From CAVPUA01 sp963828015 (GTDB taxonomy: Bacteria > Actinomycetota > Actinomycetes > Mycobacteriales > Jatrophihabitantaceae): DNA of 64,000 bases. A program made the position numbers and the translations under genes. Where the stretch lies: the NCBI GenBank assembly GCA_963828015.1, contig CAWHCD010000004.1, positions 248,001 through 312,000 of the forward strand. Reading direction: 5' to 3'. Of this stretch, positions 61,530 to 64,000 are shown one piece after another. The stretch's first letter is position 1, and each line of letters starts with the position of its first letter. The notes under the pieces were generated by a model that worked only from the letters and a program-made list of their open reading frames with translations, did not search any database and had not been told where the DNA came from.

Positions 61530-63083
61530 TCAGTGAACCGACTTCAGATAGGCCGTGATGACCGCCTTGGCTATCGGCGCGGCGGCCAGGCCACCGGTCG
61601 TTTCGTTGCCGTCCACGCCACCGTTCTCGACGATGACGGCGACGGCGATCTGTCCCACACCCTGTTTCGTGGCGAATCCAACGAACCACGCATCGGGCGG
61701 AGTCTGCTTACCGTTGACGTAGATCCCCGTGTCAGCGGTGCCAGTCTTCCCGCCGATCGTGACCCCGCTCAGGGCGGGGTCCTTCTGCTCGGCCGGAGTG
61801 AGCTGGGCCGCCGTCCCGGTGCCGTTCTGCACGACGCCGACCATCATCTGGGCCAGGTCGTCGTCGGTCGGGCCGTCGAGCACCTGGCTGAGCACCTGCG
61901 GAGTGGTCTTGCTCAGCACCGACAGGTCCGGTGCCCGCTGCTCGCTGACGAGATAGGGCTGCATCAGCGTGCCCCCATTGGCCACCGCCGCGGCGATCTC
62001 GGCGCCCTGCAGCGGGGTGATCCGCACGTCACGCTGCCCGATGGAGGTCTGGGCCAGGGCGGCCTTGTCGGCCAGGTCGGCCGCCGTGCCGATCGTCGAG
62101 GCACTCACCGGTACGGGCACGTTGGAGCTGCCGGTGTCCAGGCCGAACAACTTGGCCTCCGCCGACAGATCGGCGCCGCCGACCTTCTCCACGCCCATTT
62201 GCGCGAACGCGGTGTTGCAGGACTTCGCGAACGCGAAGGCCACCGTCGCGTTCACCCCGTTCTGGCACGTCTCACCGTCGAAGTTCTGGATGCAGCCGCC
62301 CCCGCCGTTGGCCGGGCACGGGCCGGTGTTGTTGCCCAACGGCCAGTAGCTGTTGGGCGCGGGCACGACCGTGGTCGACGTGACGCCCTTCTTGAACGCG
62401 GCCGCCGAAGTGATCACCTTCATCACCGACCCCGGCGGGTACGTCGTGTTCAACGCCCGGTTGACCAACGGGCTGTCCGGGCTGTCGGGGTTGAGTGACT
62501 TCCAATACGCGGTGATGGCAGAGGTGTCGTGCGAGCTGAGCAACGTCGGATCGTAGGAGGGCAGGCTGACCGCGGCCAGGATCGCCCCCGTAGTCGGGTC
62601 GAGGGCGACAACGGCCCCCTTCTGCTTGGCCATGGCCGTGTAGGCCGCCTGCTGAGCGGCCGCGTTCAAGGAGGTGACGACGTTGCCACCCTTGGGATTG
62701 CGCCCGGTCAGGATGTCGCGCAGCTGCGAGCCGAACAGCCGGCTGTCGGTGCCGCTCAACACGCTGTCCTCGGCGTTCTCCAGTCCGTAGGGCTTGCCGT
62801 AGATGATCGAGTCGAAACCGGTGACGGGGGCATAGACCGGTCCGCTGGGGTACACCCGGATGTATTTGAGCTCATCGTTGGTCGGCATCGATTCGGCGAC
62901 GGCGTTGCCCTGGACGATGATCTGCCCGCGTGGGTTGGAGTACTGGGTCAAGATCACTCGTCGGTTGCCGGCGTTATTGCGGTAGGCGTCGCCCTTGACG
63001 ACCTGAACGTAGTTGAGGTTGATCAACAACGCCAATACCAGCACGCCCACGGCGGCCGAGACTCGTCGGATCTGGCGGTTCAC
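61530..63083 (-). CDS. pbpA: Penicillin-binding protein PbpA (class B transpeptidase)
   Basis: 517 aa. An N-terminal anchor (VSAAVGVLVLALLINLNYVQ), a dimerisation region with NPRGQIIVQGNAVAES, then the transpeptidase domain with SxxK in YPPGSVMKVITSAAAF, SxN in FAKSCNTAFAQMG and KTG in GVTIGGKTGTADTG. It crosslinks peptidoglycan during elongation/division and partners the SEDS protein encoded upstream. ATGA overlap with rodA (63080-63083) couples translation, and pknB follows 31 bp downstream with no pknA gene between. Confidence 0.95.
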   Translation of the reverse strand: MNRQIRRVSAAVGVLVLALLINLNYVQVVKGDAYRNNAGNRRVILTQYSNPRGQIIVQGNAVAESMPTNDELKYIRVYPSGPVYAPVTGFDSIIYGKPYGLENAEDSVLSGTDSRLFGSQLRDILTGRNPKGGNVVTSLNAAAQQAAYTAMAKQKGAVVALDPTTGAILAAVSLPSYDPTLLSSHDTSAITAYWKSLNPDSPDSPLVNRALNTTYPPGSVMKVITSAAAFKKGVTSTTVVPAPNSYWPLGNNTGPCPANGGGGCIQNFDGETCQNGVNATVAFAFAKSCNTAFAQMGVEKVGGADLSAEAKLFGLDTGSSNVPVPVSASTIGTAADLADKAALAQTSIGQRDVRITPLQGAEIAAAVANGGTLMQPYLVSEQRAPDLSVLSKTTPQVLSQVLDGPTDDDLAQMMVGVVQNGTGTAAQLTPAEQKDPALSGVTIGGKTGTADTGIYVNGKQTPPDAWFVGFATKQGVGQIAVAVIVENGGVDGNETTGGLAAAPIAKAVITAYLKSVH

Positions 63084-64000
63084 GGGGCGATCACCGCCGT
63101 CGTCTCGGCCGCGGCGACCGTGGCGGGATCGGGCCGGTCCGGGCGCCCGAGCGGGGCCGGCGGCGTGGGCCGGCGGGCCGAATCGGAGATGCGCAGCAGC
63201 AGCGCGAGCAGGGCGTAGTTGGCCACCAGCGACGACCCGCCGTAGGACAGGAACGGCGTCGTCAATCCGGTCTCGGGCAGCAGCCGGCTGACCCCGGCGA
63301 CGACCACGAACAGCTGCAGGCCGATCAGGAAGGACAGCCCGGCGGCGAGCAGCTTGCCGAAGGAGTCACGCACCGCCAGCGATGCGGCGAACCCGCGAGC
63401 GATAAACAGCGCGTAGATGACCAGCAGGGCAACCAGCCCGAACAGGCCCAGTTCCTCGCCGAAGGAGGAAATGATGTAGTCGGTGCCCGGTAGCGGGACG
63501 AGTTCGGGGTGGCCGGCGCCCAGCCCGGTGCCGAACAGGCCGCCGGTGCCCAGCCCGAAGAGGGACTGCCGCAACTGATACCCGTCGTCGGAGTGGACCG
63601 GGGAGAACAGGTGCAGCCAGACGGCGACGCGGGTCTGCACGGTGTCGAAGAGTTGATAGGACAGGTAGGCGCCCCCGGCGAAGAGCAGGATGCCCGAGAT
63701 CACCCAGCTGACCCGCTCGGTCGCGATGTAGAGCAACACGATGAACAGCCCGAAGAACAGCAGTGAGGTGCCGAGGTCGTGCCCGCCGACCAGGACGCCG
63801 ATGCAGATGAGCCAGGCGGCCAACAGCGGGCCGAGGTCACGTCCGCGCGGGAACTCGATGCCCAGGAAGCGCTTGCCGGCCAGGGACAGAACGTCACGCT
63901 TGTCGACCAGGTAGGACGCCGCGAAGATCGTCAGCAGGATCTTGGCGAACTCCCCGGGCTGGATCGAGAAACCGAAGAGCCGGATCCAGATCCGCGCCCC
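63080..64000 (-). CDS. rodA: SEDS glycosyltransferase RodA/FtsW, partial (N-terminus outside window)
   Basis: The frame is open to the right edge, so the N-terminal part is missing. Visible are IRLFGFSIQPGEFAKILLTI, VDKRDVLSLAGKRFLGIEFP, GHDLGTSLLFFGLFIVLLYI, QLRQSLFGLGTGGLFGTGLG, YIISSFGEELGLFGLVALLV and TGLTTPFLSYGGSSLVANYA, all hallmarks of SEDS polymerases, with about seven TM helices in this part. It polymerises glycan strands from lipid II with the coupled PbpA. Actinobacterial order predicts pstP and FHA genes beyond the edge. Confidence 0.95.
   Translation of the reverse strand, partial: GARIWIRLFGFSIQPGEFAKILLTIFAASYLVDKRDVLSLAGKRFLGIEFPRGRDLGPLLAAWLICIGVLVGGHDLGTSLLFFGLFIVLLYIATERVSWVISGILLFAGGAYLSYQLFDTVQTRVAVWLHLFSPVHSDDGYQLRQSLFGLGTGGLFGTGLGAGHPELVPLPGTDYIISSFGEELGLFGLVALLVIYALFIARGFAASLAVRDSFGKLLAAGLSFLIGLQLFVVVAGVSRLLPETGLTTPFLSYGGSSLVANYALLALLLRISDSARRPTPPAPLGRPDRPDPATVAAAETTAVIAP

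Overview
The window is high-GC chromosomal DNA from an actinobacterium. Supporting signs are GTG starts, ATGA-coupled minus-strand operons, LLM-class (F420/FMN) oxidoreductases, a DUF5313 protein, a standalone HtaA domain, a LysX/MprF-type protein and a rodA-pbpA-pknB cell-wall operon. That operon usually lies near oriC in actinobacteria, as do serine and arginine tRNAs like those seen here, so the window is probably origin-proximal. The order or family cannot be fixed from the sequence alone.

Layout. (1) 0-2 kb: the 5' tip of a probable nitroreductase, then two SnoaL-like genes and an alpha/beta hydrolase, all broken by several frameshifts. (2) 2-26.7 kb: a chromosomal region rich in redox and catabolic enzymes. 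It holds a UspA/MFS pair, three paralogous two-domain VOC proteins (4.3, 14.0 and 24.5 kb), a cysteine desulfhydrase/synthase (Cds1-like), a HAD hydrolase, a proline/alanine-rich HExxH protein, a DJ-1 protein, a PIG-L deacetylase fused to a cyclic-nucleotide-binding domain, a STAS protein divergent from a LuxR response regulator, LLM oxidoreductase, photolyase, SDR, HtaA protein, Zn-alcohol dehydrogenase, acyl-CoA dehydrogenase-like enzyme, MarR regulator and an operon ending in a tandem HD-GYP/LuxR protein. Several divergent promoters carry clear palindromes. (3) 26.8-28.3 kb: a branched-chain-amino-acid-type substrate-binding lipoprotein without permease genes.

(4) 28.78-39.94 kb: an integrated mobile element of about 11.1 kb in the 3' half of a tRNA-Arg(ACG) gene. 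It is bounded by a 48-bp direct repeat. It carries a tyrosine integrase next to the tRNA, helically phased TGCGGACT repeats near both ends, a heavily frameshifted MobF relaxase/helicase, an AT-rich palindromic segment upstream of the relaxase (oriT candidate), an intact IS30-family insertion sequence, a DUF433/DUF5615 toxin-antitoxin pair and a set of unrecognised small cargo genes.

(5) 39.9-64 kb: tRNA-Arg and tRNA-Ser(GCT), a LysX-like membrane protein, a TetR/MFS efflux pair with operator, serine dehydratase, siderophore-interacting protein overlapping phosphoglucomutase, a TrmB/LuxR regulator, an amidase homologue lacking two of three catalytic residues, MoeA, an alpha/beta hydrolase, a pyrimidine/hydantoin catabolic operon (beta-ureidopropionase, dihydropyrimidinase, LLM oxidoreductase), tRNA-Ser(TGA), a DUF2630 protein, a LolA/RseB-like protein divergent from a two-component system, and the pknB-pbpA-rodA operon running off the right edge.

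Frameshifts are concentrated at 0.2-2.0 kb and 29.1-32.8 kb, with single ones at about 36.1, 53.77 and 59.75 kb. Whether these are true gene decay or indel errors in GC-rich sequence cannot be decided from the window.
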